From Cyclina sinensis (lineage: Eukaryota; Mollusca; Bivalvia; Venerida; Veneridae): a stretch of DNA of 64,000 bases. The number at the start of each line of letters is the position of its first letter. Position 1 is the first letter of the stretch. Location of the stretch: NCBI GenBank assembly GCA_012932295.1, contig JAAONU010000001.1, positions 54,657,693-54,721,692 of the forward strand, given 5' to 3'. The position numbers were made by a program, and so were the translations under genes. The notes under the pieces are model-generated. The model was not told the origin of the DNA and ran no database searches. It saw only the letters and a list, made by a program, of their open reading frames with translations. Shown here in pieces: positions 23,611-36,400 of this stretch.

Positions 23611-26600
23611 TTACAGGCTGAAATCAGGCCATGAAATCATTGAATACATTACATACCCATGAATTTACATGACAATGAATTAAAATAGGAAGTAACAAAA
23701 CTAACTTATTTGGTATCCAGTAAGGTTACATACACAATGCATAACATAAAGTTTATTTTGACTTTTTGTTTGTTAAGCAATTTATTTCTCTTGATTCAAA
23801 CGTTTTAAGTAGATGGATTTCTGCACGCAATCTCTTAAAACTTCTGAAATATTTAATTATGACTTATATAAGGTACCGTCTTTGCCACTAAATGACGTCA
23901 GAACGAGGTCGCAACTGCAGTTTTGTAATAAGCAACTTAGAACAGTTTACGACAGCAATTGTCCATCATATTTTGCCAGCAGTAGCTTTTATATTGATCA
24001 CAAAGGGTATCAGAAGTTTAAAGATTAGAAAAGGCAAGAAAGTGGTGTCAATGGACAGGAATTCAGCTTTAAATTGGACCTGATTTCTAACGTCACGAAA
24101 TGGGATAATGCTTGACACATGTGAGAAAAAAAATAATAAGGTCAATTCAGTTCTTAAAAACTGTATTTCCCGCATTACTACGTACAATAACATTTATATT
24201 ATAATATTTTGTTATAAATTGAAGATATTGTTCTAAAGTTATATGGAATTCTGTCTTTGATACGTCAATGAAAAGCAGTTCTAATCAATTTCCCGTGACT
24301 GAGGGAGAAATGCGTCGTTAATTCTGTAGCATTGAATGGTGTAGCCTTGATGACAAGTACCGGTAAAAAAAACAACAGTCTGCTTCAACTTCAAAACTTC
24401 ATCTTTGATGCGAACATGAAAGCATGATATTATAGATCAAAACGTCGTGAGTGGTCTCTGAAAGAGCAACACATTGACACAAATAAGATCAGGTGAGTGT
24501 CATACCATCAATGCATGTGTTTGTCACGTTATTAATTGGCCAAAAAACATTCATATTACTTTATCAAATAGCGTTAATGCAAAAATGTATTTGTCAGGCC
24601 CTCGTGTGTCTCTAAGGGTATTTCAGGGAGGCACAACAAGCTGCTTTCAAGTGCCATAAATACATTTGTATGGTTAAAGTTGGAGCAATCTATCAGCTGA
24701 CACAAAAACAAACGTGTGACTGTGATCTGTGTGATCACGCTACAGAATGGCACAATGTGAATCACGTGACTGTGATACTTGGCATGACTGTCAATCTGTG
24801 AGATGACATAACAGCAAGCTTTGTAACTTAAATGTACTTACCAGAAAGCACGTGGAACCCAAGCCACTAAAAGCTACTATAAAGATCATTGATCCAAACA
24901 TATTTGTCACGTTATCAATTGCTTTCAAGTGTCTACCAATCTACTAGATCCAAAAAAAAAAAAAAACAACACAACGGCAAGACTGTGACTATCACACTTT
25001 CTAACACTAAATAAGGTAAGTCTATGTAAAACGTGTGAACCGTAGGATAGGATCTGTAAAGACCATAGAGATATATGTTTCAGCAATATTCTTAAGGTTC
25101 TCTATACAATGCTTCATGCAAAATATGAAAACTTTATGTCTTATGGCTTCAGATAAGAAAGATTTTTCATAGACGTTCTTATAATTATATCTCTCTGTTG
25201 AATATGTTGGGTGGGGAAAATAATAATCAAAGGGGGATAACTTTATCAATTTTTGTTCAGGTCCTCTAGAAATACTACGTGCCAAACATGAATCATCTAT
25301 GCCTTGTAGTTTCAGACAAGAGGAGTTTTAAAAATTACCCTACAATAGTTGTACGTTAAGCTACTTGCACCGGGGCCAATTTTGACCCCCAAACTATCAC
25401 AATGTATGCATTGTGATGGAACTCTGTTACACCAGTCATCCAAGCTCTAAATGCAGAGGTATCAAAAGAGGTGAGGTGTCTTTTTTCTTTTAAGCTTTAC
25501 AGACAATCTGTTCTACATTGTATCGTAATCTTTTAAACACCAGCATTGATCAGGCTAAGCTAGAGCCAAACTGACTGAAGAAATCATCGCGGACGTTTGT
25601 AGTAATCTTAGGTAAGGGACGGGCGACTGATAGTCATCGATCGTACAGGCTCAGAACGGTGTGCCAAAATAGCAAAAGAGTATATGTTTCTAACACCAAA
25701 ATATTATTGATGTATGTATATGCCTGTCACCCGCTTAAATGCAATATGAGTCTGACAAGGTATTAAATGACAATGGTATTAAATGAGTTTGTACGTCTGT
25801 CTGGCACAACACTGCAAACATACGTCTGTTGTATATAAATTAGTTTTGTGGCGGTGAGAACGATACCTTTATAGAACATGTCTATCATTCTCTTGGATAA
25901 CTTTACGAAGCTTGTTGACTCCATCCGTTGATAAGTCTGTATCTAAAACAGATGTGCCAGTTTAGCTGACTCGAATGAACTGTTTAGATCTTCGATAGAT
26001 TAGGTTCAGCTCTAAGTAATAATGAATAAGACAGTCCAAATATGGCTTCATTGATTTCTTGTATTTTAAATTACAGATTAAGCGACAAAAACTCGTTTTC
26101 CAGGAGATTTGGTGTTGGTCAACGGTTCGGCTAACTATCTTGAAATAATCCGTCCACCTTAGTGGTATGCGAAGAAAACCGGAAGAACATGATTTGAAAT
26201 TTGATATACCACTCACACTGCGCTAATTTGTGCATTTTGTAACCATCTGCGCTTTTATTTGTGTTATTATCAATATTAGTTTTTCATGTAATTTGGATGA
26301 GTTAGTGCTAGTATAAAATATTCCACAAATTAAAATATATTCTCGCTCTAAAATTTGACAAATTGCTGAGATCAGTTCACATTATGTGCACAATCACGTT
26401 TATTAACAGAATCACACTCGTATATTTCACTTTGCGGCTTTAAAAATCAGACGCGATTAGATGTAAGTAATTACCTCTGCAAGATCCAAGGAAATTTCCT
26501 TTGATCTTCTCATTTCCCTGCAATCATCTCGTGTTTTATGAGTGGAAATATGACATAAAATCGTACATTACACGGAGGAAAAGAACTCGCATTTTCCATA

Positions 26601-27514
26601 ATGACATCAAGTTTTTTTCAATAAAGAATACTTTAGAGTCGTCAGTAGCGCTTTAATTACTGGGGAAGGAAATTTCCCACCGAACGGAATACTGTTCATA
26701 CGTTAAGATGATAAACATCTAAGAGCTTGGACCTCCTACAGTGTTCGGCTGAATCACAAACTGACTGTTTGAAAACCGAGCAATGTGTCCATCTAAAACA
26801 CAGTTCTTGGCTATCCATGTAGCCTACAGTAAAAATGGCGTATATGAAACAATTAAAATATGCAAATTAAACAGATTAAAAAGGAAAAAAACTAATCTTT
26901 CACAGACAACAAGCCATTATGCTACTGCATAGCCAAAGGCAAGTAAAATATATCCACTGTCATGTAACACAGTATGAAACACCCAAACTGCAATTCATAA
27001 ACAGAAACAAAATGAGCATACACACTCATCATAAAAAAGATGAATAATGGAGAAGAAATGAAAAGTAATATTGCTGCGTAACATACACATAGGTAAATTA
27101 AAATGTGTGATTGAAAATAAGATAATCGAGGATATCAAACAAGCAAGAAATACTTCCGTGTTGTATACATAACAAATTAAACATAACATGTTTTGCAATT
27201 CTTCGCTATTTGATAATCACGTTTGCATATTTTAGTACAGCGTTTCCTAGACCAAACATCCGAAAAGCATCAGATTTATTCTTAAGTTGTATCTCCTTTT
27301 TTGTTTTGTTTTGTTTAATCAGCGTTCCATCTACAGAACTGTGCAAAAACTTGAAATGACAGACAGACGAACGGACCAAAATAAAAAAGGAAAAAGTCAT
27401 CAACGTGTCTACATATCATGTTCGGCATTTTTTTCTTTTTTTTCTCTTTGTCATAACTAAAAAAGACGGGTATTCAAATCGCACAAGGAAATACTGAAGT
27501 TTGTATCTAGCTAT
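23611..27514. other. Intergenic, mostly unremarkable, one possible degenerate repeat
   Basis: No supported gene. The segment 25020-25330 contains phrases (AAAGGGGGATAACTTTATCA, GTTCAGGTCCTCTAGAAA) that resemble a dispersed bivalve repeat seen on the minus strand. This is from memory and weak. Confidence 0.4.
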
Positions 27515-27775
27515 TTGAATCTATTTACCAACGGTTCCGGTTTCTCATACCACCGACGCCCCAGGAAGAATTTCGTTACTTTTAGGTTTCGGGAATGCAA
27601 GACACAGAGAAAGCATTCCCAATCAAGAGCCACTACTCGTGCTCAGTGCGTCTCACCGTGTCGTACTGATACATGGGACCTCGGTCCAGCGTCTCATCCG
27701 AAAGACAATAAATTGTTAACTCTATTGGAGGAGCGGGTGATTGAACTCGCAACTCCTGGATGAAACGTGTAGTGG
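27515..27775 (-). mobile_element. Possible tRNA-derived SINE relic
   Basis: On the minus strand, sequence near 27735-27760 reads GTTGCGAGTTCAATCACC, similar to a Pol III B box and its flanks. The neighbouring segment is GC-richer than its surroundings and has a phrase (CGTCTCATCCGAAAGAC) that I associate with dispersed animal repeats. No clear A box or poly-A tail was found. Confidence 0.3.
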
Positions 27776-28659
27776 TACATGCTTGTTTTGAAAGAAAATG
27801 TACCCCACCAGTCCACCTTACAAGAACTAGTATGCAGAAGGATTCTGGACTCGTCAAAACGATACGATACAATGCTGATCATGGCTGGACAAGCAGTTGA
27901 CTTGACTTACAAAATGTGTACATGAAGTCGAACTGTAGTTCAAGTAAATGATATGAATGAAATTACATGGTTGATTGTTAAACATCAAACATATATTATC
28001 GACTAACTGTTACTGCACCAACTGCTACAGAAAAACACATTTCATAACATTTTACATGCATTTTATTTTCAAAGTATGCTCTAAAACAATGAAGAAAATC
28101 TAACATTGCGAAACAGACACACAGACATGAACAATTGTCGGGCAAGTGGTGTTGAGCGGAAGTTGATTTCGCTTTTATAATCGACAAATCAGTGTTGCAG
28201 TCCTTTGATAAGTGTGAAATATGACTCTATCATGGTCGACTTAAGTTAATTAGTATTATAAATAACTGGCTTTGTCTAATACATTTCGTGACTTTTTAAG
28301 ATATGTTAAACGGTTCATTGTACCAGGGTATGTCTGTTAAAGGTGTGAGTTTGATTGCAAGCATCTTCTGACTTCATTAAGCTCAGAGTATTGTTAGTCA
28401 GTTTAAGAAATGATTTACAGCACTTTAGCCAAAAATTACGTGTACATCGCTGTACGTTGGAATGCTCACGTATACTCTAAAGCCAGCATTCTCTTGTGCT
28501 CAGCTGAAATAGAAAGAATGAGAAACTGTTGACGGCCCTAGTACTGAAGCTAGAATACACAAGGTTGTTCAAATTGGTTCTCTACAGTGGTCCAGACCGG
28601 ACTCAGAACTTACACAAGCTGATATAAGGTATGTTGAATAAATGAGGAAGACCATACCA
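27776..28659. other. Intergenic, nothing recognised
   Basis: AT-rich sequence without supported gene or repeat. Confidence 0.5.
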
Positions 28660-28693
28660 AGATCACCATCGTTTTGAAATAGGTTGGACTGGT
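28660..28693 (+). repeat. 34-bp direct repeat, left copy
   Basis: The segment containing CACCATCGTTTTGAAATAGG recurs at 29467-29500 with three substitutions over 34 bp. The two copies bracket the inverted-repeat element at 28889-29414, suggesting it inserted between repeats of an older element. Confidence 0.8.
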
Positions 28694-28888
28694 AAAAAAA
28701 TAGGGGAGACCGGGGGTTGAATGAGCCCGAACTTTTCTACTCCCTCGACTATGCATCCATTATAGCAGGTTGAATAGCTTGAGAGCCGTTATGTGTATGT
28801 AATTTTAATTTCTCAACATTATGAGATTGATGTTAAGTCCAGTCTTGTTGTATGACGCTATAAAGTTGGAGTTAAAGATGCCTAGAAA

Positions 28889-29414
28889 GAGGAACGGACA
28901 ATAGCCCACTGGGACAATAGCCCACTATGACAATAGCCCACTGGACAATATCCCACTGGACAATAGCCCACTGCTAAATTTGGCAGGGAGGACAATAGCC
29001 CACTGCTTATCAAAAGAGATTAAAAAATCAAATTTGAACGTTATCGTGAGAAAGTAACCACTTGGGATTTAAAATATTTAAATCTGTATATTTTCAATAC
29101 AAATTCAATCCTTTGTCAGTTTATAGTCAAAACATTAATTTTCATATTCGACAATACAGTGTGCTTTTACTCATGTATACCCTGTGTCTACCAAATAAAC
29201 ATGAGTAAAAAGTATAGAGTTGGTAAAAAATCCATTGAATCTAGATCTGTTGTTTGTTTAAACAGAAATGTCAGAGTTAAAAAAAATAGTCTACACTGTT
29301 GACTTATGAATACTTATATTTTAAACTCATTACAAACTCATTTTCATAAATAAATGCATAAGTGCGCTATTATCCTAGTGGGCTATTGTCCTAGTCGGCT
29401 ATTGTCCTACACTC
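28889..29414. mobile_element. Non-autonomous inverted-repeat element with 9-bp target duplication
   Basis: The 9-bp direct repeat GCCTAGAAA occurs at 28880-28888 and 29415-29423. Directly inside it both ends start GAG and then carry GGACAATAGCC in inverted orientation. The left end (28896 to about 29007) holds about six copies of ACAATAGCCCACT. The right end (29362-29413) holds three copies of the inverse complement. The interior is AT-rich without a coding frame. A 9-bp duplication is typical of Mutator-type elements, and 8-bp of hAT. Family assignment is inference. The repeated motifs near the ends could be transposase binding sites. Confidence 0.8.
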
Positions 29415-29466
29415 GCCTAGAAAACTGGCTCAACTTACCCAAAGCAAGGGTTGGTTGAACCACCCA

Positions 29467-29500
29467 AGGTCACCATCGTTTTGAAATAGGCTGGACCGGT
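29467..29500 (+). repeat. 34-bp direct repeat, right copy
   Basis: Partner of 28660-28693, 807 bp away and in the same orientation, with three transitions. Confidence 0.8.
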
Positions 29501-30864
29501 CAGAGAATAGCCTATACATTTATGCATTACTTGTTCCATAATCCATTTTGAAGTTGTTTGGACAGAAAGCTAAACTTTTCCCCGCGGGTAAAATGGAGGT
29601 GAATTTCTTTCACTTCCACTCTGTCTTGATCGAGGTTATTCAACGTATGTGTTTGGCCAACGACCTAACGTCTTTTGTTTGACTTGTTTCGTTTCCAGCT
29701 CAGACAGGACATGATTAAATGTTATGAAATGGTAGAATTCAACATGCAGATTGACAACGCAAGCAGTAGACGGTCTGGAAGTAGTAAAATTTACTTGACG
29801 AGATGAAAGAAAATATTGTGCATATTTTGTATGTGAAAATATCTCCACTCGCAACGAATTTTGCCTGAATCAAATCGATCTAAAATCTGCATTCCTTTGA
29901 TTATTATAACTGGACACCTTTGAAGTTCTCCATAAAAACTTCGTTTTTATCAATAAAGACTTTCTTCTTCCTATCATATCTATAATTATTATTTTATTGT
30001 TGCTCGTACTATTATCATTCTTGCTCTAACCTACATGTATATAAAATATGAATATGCCGACGGCTTGTACGTACTCATAATTGTCAAAGTATTTCTCGGT
30101 CTCATTCAAAAACTTTGTATTGTAGCTGAGTTTTATTTGTCAGTCAGTTCGAAAAAAAAAAAATGAGCCATTGTGTCCATCCCATTAGAGCACCTATATG
30201 CGTGGTATATTGTATAACTCAACGGCGCACCTGTACACTGGGATGTTAATTAGTGAAATGCTCCTCCCCCACATTACGTTCCTCGTGATTACAATTTCTT
30301 TTAAAATACACTATTTTCACATGTATTAATTGCGATGGAATAACACTTAGAATCGTTATGTGTTATTATAATATCATGACTAATCGTAAATAACATATTC
30401 TTAGTGCAGCGTGACTACATCAAAGGAAAATCGGGGTGATCGTGACCTAGTTTTTGAGCCAAATGAATTTACGATTAGCCATGCACACACATCAAGAAAT
30501 CAATTGGTTTTTAACTATACTCAGTATACTGAGATATTCACTTCGTTTAAACTATGTTCCAATACCAGAAATTCAATACTTTGATTTTTATTTTAATTTC
30601 TTCATAATCTGTACGCGCCTATTTTGCTGTTTTTACCAAGTTCAAAGGCAGGGCGCCATAAGGTTTATTCAATCTCTTTGTTTTCGATAAAGTGACCATT
30701 TAAATATAAATTTGTAAAGGTCGGACATATTTTCTTACAAAGAATCATGTCATAATAATCTAAATGTTATAAACAATCAATCATTTACACAAAATGTATA
30801 CACGCTCACTAAAAATCTATATATTCTTAGGAAATATGTGGTTGTTAACATGTAAAAAACAAGT
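29501..30864. other. Upstream region of the TCF/LEF gene, no gene seen
   Basis: AT-rich. A further LEF-type core CTTTGTT lies at 30676-30682. No exon or repeat was recognised. Confidence 0.5.
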
Positions 30865-30883
30865 CCTTTGATCTACTTTGATC
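30865..30883 (+). promoter_or_regulatory. Paired TCF/LEF binding motifs upstream of the TCF/LEF gene
   Basis: CCTTTGATC at 30865-30873 and ACTTTGATC at 30875-30883 both match the TCF/LEF HMG-box consensus (CTTTGAT core). They are in the same orientation, 10 bp apart, about one helical turn. They sit 211 bp or more upstream of the proposed start codon, consistent with autoregulation by Wnt signalling. Confidence 0.55.
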
Positions 30884-30939
30884 TTTTAAATAATTCCCTG
30901 TATCGTACCCCAGTCAATTACGTGTAACTTGTAAAACGC

Positions 30940-30985
30940 TCAGCGATTGGTCAGTTCATCAAGTGCTCGCTGCCAATTGGGCAAT
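30940..30985 (+). promoter_or_regulatory. Candidate core promoter with CCAAT boxes
   Basis: An inverted CCAAT (GATTGG, ending 30950) and a palindromic CCAATTGG at 30973-30980 lie 27 bp apart and 114-148 bp upstream of the TCF start codon. NF-Y-type sites at this spacing are common in TATA-less promoters. The transcription start is not known. Confidence 0.4.
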
Positions 30986-30995
30986 TGCATACTGT

Positions 30996-31043
30996 ATGTC
31001 TTTACAGAGTATTTTCATGGCGGATTCAAAACGTGTGTGTTAA
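30996..31043 (+). CDS. Possible upstream ORF of the TCF/LEF mRNA (15 codons)
   Basis: ATG at 30996 and a second in-frame ATG at 31017 (context TTCATGG) read MSLQSIF-MADSKRVC and stop at TAA 31041-31043, 50 bp before the main start. If the transcript begins upstream, this would reduce or condition initiation at the main ATG. The start site is unknown, so this is tentative. Confidence 0.3.
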   Translation: MSLQSIFMADSKRVC

Positions 31044-31093
31044 GATCTGTGTTTTGTGCAAAAAATAACAACAAAAAGAGTGTACTTATGACA

Positions 31094-31246
31094 ATGCCGC
31101 ATGTGAATTCTGGCGGCAGTGATGACATCTATGGAAATAGTGATGAAGTGAAAGTTTACAGAGATGAAGGTGACGAAGAAAATGAAAAAAGATCGTCAGA
31201 AAATCTCTCGGAAGATAAGTTGGGACTGGTTACCGAAACCGAGGAG
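31094..31246 (+). CDS. TCF/LEF: TCF/LEF exon 1: beta-catenin-binding domain
   Basis: 51 codons, donor GAG|GTGAGA, phase 0. It holds essentially the whole beta-catenin-binding module as one exon, as in other animals. An alternative ATG lies two codons upstream at 31088 but with a weaker context (C at -3). Confidence 0.92.
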
Positions 31247-33381
31247 GTGAGAATTCACTCGATTTATGATGTTTACACTCTATTCCGGGTCTTAAATTTA
31301 CACCATAAAGAAAAAATGGATATGAGAAACTTAAATTTTTACATTAAATTGAAATATCCTTTACATTTTTACCCTTTTTCTGCTTGCAGGCGAAAGGAGG
31401 GTACGCCGGAAATGAGAAAGCAGACCGTCCAAATGATGATGGTAAGTTGTTTGAAATCAACATCAAAGGATTTTGCCGACCTTTTTAAATTGGAACTAAA
31501 CTGCTGTGTCGTGATCCTTGAATATCGTGTAATCTGATGCCAAGATTAAGAATAGGATTTTCAACACAGAACCATGATTTTATCTGGGTTTAAATTTTGT
31601 TTATTTGGCTATTTATAGGTTCTACCTCAGTGTAGTGTGTAAAATAAAAGTAAGAGTGTGATGTATGCAGCAGTAAAGCCGTCTTTGTTCTGGTCACGCT
31701 TGAAATATCAGTTACATACAGTGTATTTTCTTATTTTTCGCAAGTGCACAACTCCAGATCACCGGGTGTCACCTTACGTTGGAATGTATCATCGTATGAC
31801 ACACGATATTGTTGATCTCAAAAATTGTCAAATTGAGTTATTGAGCGGAACCGATACTCTTTACATGGTCTTGATCAGTGTTATCTAAACTTAGTCTGAT
31901 GAACAAGATAAATATAGCGAAAACACATTCAGTGTTTATGCATAATTACAGATAGTTAAACTGTAATTGTTTCTTAATTAGATTTTAATTGCGACGAAAA
32001 AAATAAACAAATTAATTCTAGGTGTTGGGTCATTCAGTTTGAAACAGTTGTTGAATTTTGTAATTTGGTATATAAATGATTTAAAAAAAAATGAAGATTA
32101 TGCCCTAAATTAAAAAGACAGATATAAATGTTTTATCTGAGTGTCTGTTGTCTAGTATTCATTCCCTGAACATGTGCAGTAAGAGTTAGTATCATATATA
32201 TTTCTTGTTATTATGGCAATGTATCAATCAAAATTAAAAACAAGCCATATTAAGGTTGATTCAAACCAGAACAAAAAGAAGAAAATAGACAAGAGATATC
32301 AGATTTCAGTTAACCCTTTATGAGCCGAAAGATTTTGTTCAAGTCAGAAGACCATCTGCTTGACGGTACATGTAACAGTTATTCAAGTAGATAGGGTGCT
32401 GCATCTATTATCATCTAACTGATAATTGCACCTGATGCAGTTTTGTGCTTACAGATACTTTTTTATCCCCAAATCTTTGATTGATAAGCCTGTATGAAGA
32501 TAACATTCTAAGGTTAGTTATAATACAGCTGTTCTGTAGCCGTGGTCAAAGGTCAAGGTTATTAACTGGATTTTCATTTTTGCAAGAAATTGGTATCATT
32601 GCTTAATTCAAAAAAATGTTTTAAAAGAAACAACAGCAGAAAACACCAACTAAAGACAACTTGATATCTGTCTTTGTTAACTTGCAGTTAACATGTTAAT
32701 TAAAAGTAAAGAAGAGTTTAGGTTCTTGAGAGGAATTTGAATTACTTTGAATGTATTTATAACATTGATAGGAAACTTGGTAAAATTTAATCATAACATT
32801 TCTATGGTTCAAAAAATAGAGAGACTGTTTTTGGAGCCTCTTGAGGTTCATTTATGACATTGTATAAATATACAATTGTTGCTACTGTGTCAAGTGATTA
32901 AAAGTTGTGGATGAAAACTTTTCCTTGATCTGGCATGTTTTGATTATTCTGTGGCAGTCTTTGGTTTAACCTGATGTCCCTTCTCTATAGATCCTAATCT
33001 CCAAGTGCCAGTCATTCAGCTTAAGTTGGATTAGAAAAACAAACACAGCTTGATTCACTATAACTATGGGTTTTACCTTGTTCTGATCATTGTGGTCAGA
33101 GTTCATACTGGGCTTCATTTGTCATGGAATTTATTCAGTTCTAGATTGTTGTGACTCATGCTAGCAAAAGTAACTCACTTATTGAGGTTATGCACAATCA
33201 GAGAACATGCATTCACGTACAAGTTGGTACAGAAAGAAAAATGTCAGGAAATGGAATATAATCAGGAAACATACATTTAAATGTAGTCACTTGTTCATTA
33301 ATATGTCACTGTTTAAATTTGTTGACTGTTTCAGTTGTTACTTAGACTAAAAAAGTTGCTACCTTACAAAATTTAGTCTGT

Positions 33382-33430
<49 letters not shown>

Positions 33431-36400
33431 TGAAGGTGGTCCCTGATCTATGTCAAAGCTTTCTATGTTCACAAATAAATGGCTACGAATTTTGGCACAG
33501 CAGTAATGACATCTTGTTGCCTGTCCTGTTTAAATTATTACAGATGAATTTACGTGCAGAAAATATTCATAGCTTCTTAATTTCCTAAAAACAAGACTAA
33601 TTGTACAGGCCTCTTCCTTCTTACAAGTAATGGGTAAGAGACACTTGTAATTGTGTTTCAAATAAGTTTCCTACATGACGTTCTTCAAACTGTTTACTAC
33701 ATTCCTTATGTAACAGATAAAAAACATTGAGTTGAAATGTACTTAAAAATAAAAAAGAGTGTACGGAACATATAGATATTTTGTTAAGATAATATACAAC
33801 AAACTTAAGGGTCCGTTACCAGCAAGTAGTGGTTAAGAGATTGTCCTGTAGGGAATTCATTAGTTTTGTATTTCATCAGAAAAAATAAAAGGCAAGGATC
33901 AGGTTTATTTGATTAACACTATAAGTCAATAATTTTCATGATTTCAAATTCACTGTTGGGCAACCCATCTCCTTTGATGTGGTCTTTGATCATTGTCATA
34001 GTTAAGCGCATGACCGAATACGACTTTAATACAGATTATAGCAGTCAAATACACACACTGGGTTGTCCATGGGCTTGCAACACAACCCCACAAAACAGGG
34101 TCATATAAAACTAAGAATTTTTTATTAACTTATGTAGCATTTTTTCTGTATTTTAAGATGTAGAGATTTCTGTATAGATTTCTTCTGAGAAGTTCATAAA
34201 ATAAACAATGAAATCTTTAGAATAAAAACTTGATGAAATTATATAATTAAATGAGCCATGCTTCTGAAGGATATAATTTCAATGAGTTGGGATATTAACA
34301 TAATCTTGCTTATTCAATTTTTAAATATTGAAACGTCTTACCGAATATTGGAGTTTTTTAATCTTAATTTATGGGTATGATGCCTTGGAATAAGTCATTT
34401 ACAGATGCATTGTACTAAACCAAGAATAAAATTGCTGTACTTCAGTGTGACAGTCTATCAGTATACAAGCCGCTTGGTTTTCTTTATTTGATAAGCATAA
34501 GAATAAAAACTTTCATTTATTAAGGTTTATGAATATTGCATGGCCTACTTGTAAGCCCCTTAGTTAACTTAAAGAATTTAAATATTGACTTGAATTTTTT
34601 TGGTATGATAAGAATGGAGATAATTTTCTTATCAGTTACATCAATTTTTATACATTCTTTTATCACCCAAAGTCACTAACTGACCACCTTATACTGTACA
34701 TTTGTATATAATTTTCCCATAACCTGTCTTAACTAATTGTTCTTAATTGATAGCCCCAGGTCAGTTGATACTTGTAATAAATTGCACCTACAAATTTCTT
34801 GGCAATTTATTAATTCATGTACTATTAGCTTTAGGGTCATATAAGGTTAAGACTGTCGCCATTAGATGAATATCTTAATTTACTAACCCCCACCACCTTT
34901 CAAAACGTCACAAGGTTTGCAGGGTGCAGGGTTCTTTGAATTCTTTCTTGGGTACGTTGTAGTAATTGACCATGTAAAAATATACGTCTTAGATTTTTCA
35001 CATCGTAGGTCATTGTTTCAGCATAAGGCTTTTTTTAAAATAACATTATCTTGATATTAGAATATTAAAACAAAAAATCATTGTTAGGACTTGTATTACT
35101 ACTAGGTCTTTGTGATGTAGTTTCACAGACTCTTTAAAATATGACCAAATCTGAGGATAGGTTTTTTTATGTATTTGAATATTGATTGAGGCTTCAGGGC
35201 TTTTTGTTAATGTCATCTTAGTCAGTGTTGCACTTGGTTGAATTCTGTATTTAATATGTCCCATATCGAACATTTACATGTTCATTGGCTTTTTTTATTA
35301 CATTAATGGAGCTTAAGTCATTTTTTAACATGGAATATATTTGTTTTTTTAATAGCATGATATTTCCATATTTTGTTACAGGAAAAAAGAGAAAGAATGT
35401 GAAATTCATTTGTTTGAATGGTCTTCGAGATTATTATTTAAAACTAAGGAAAAAGAGATGATGTTCATAAGAATCAGAAAGTTGCAAAAAAATCATGCTC
35501 CGCATGTAATGACCTACGAGAAGCTATTTAGGTTTAAATGTTTAAAAAACATTCGTCATGGAAAGGAAACTCACTTAGGATTTTTTCGGAGGAGTATGAA
35601 ACATGTTTTCAGATTGTAGAAAAAATAAAAGTTTGCTGAATGAGCACTGCATAATTTTGTTTGATTTTAGATAGATAAAATCATCTTGACTGTATATTTT
35701 TTCATTCTTTTGGATTTCAGATATAAAATCTTACAATTCTAAATTTGCTATTTTGAAAAATAAGTGGTTTTCAGTCTAAATATAGACATTCAAGCACTTT
35801 TAATTAAATGATAAGAAATGAAAGGATTGTTTCAAAGATTTTATGCTCCTTTGATAATTATTACTAGGTGTGTAATGAAATAAACTTGAAAATCAGAACA
35901 TTTTCAGCAGAAAAACATAATATAGTGTCTGTGTATTTTTAATGCTTAGTTTTGTTAGAAAACTGTTAAAAATTGATTAAATATTATTGAATGTCTGTTG
36001 ATTTTATCAGAAATGTGAAGCATTTTGAAAAGCTGCAGTGACTCATTAAAAGAGAATTTATGATGTGGAAAAATCTGTTTACATTGTGACAGTGAGAAAC
36101 TGGATTACCAAGAGAAAATATTGTTTTTGAAATACAAAGCACACCTGGGCAGCCCTTTGTGTAATCACTTTGTCAGTTTTATCCAAGTCGGCATTTCTAG
36201 TTTTATTTTGGTAATCATTTACAGTAAATTGATTAATTGCCTTTGAAAAAATGTTAATTTTCTTTTAGTTTGAAGCATTAAGTACAGATTCCTTGCAGGT
36301 GTTAGAAAAAATGTGAATAAGTAGACGACCTTGTCCGCTTTGTAAACAGGTTATTTTTTCTTTACTGTAAGTTATAATGTCATTGCAGACCCAAAGGGTT

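Noticed and set aside
30947..31093. N-terminal extension of TCF (frame open upstream of the chosen start)
   Set aside because: Homology to the family begins exactly at 31094, and the upstream residues resemble nothing known. The extra frame is promoter or 5' UTR.
31111..31117. TGGCGGC, inverse of the TCF helper site known from Drosophila
   Set aside because: It lies in the coding Gly-Gly codons of exon 1, so it is explained by the protein sequence.
35410..35619. Basic 69-codon frame considered as a possible TCF exon
   Set aside because: No matching acceptor and donor in the required phase and no similarity to TCF linker or HMG sequence.
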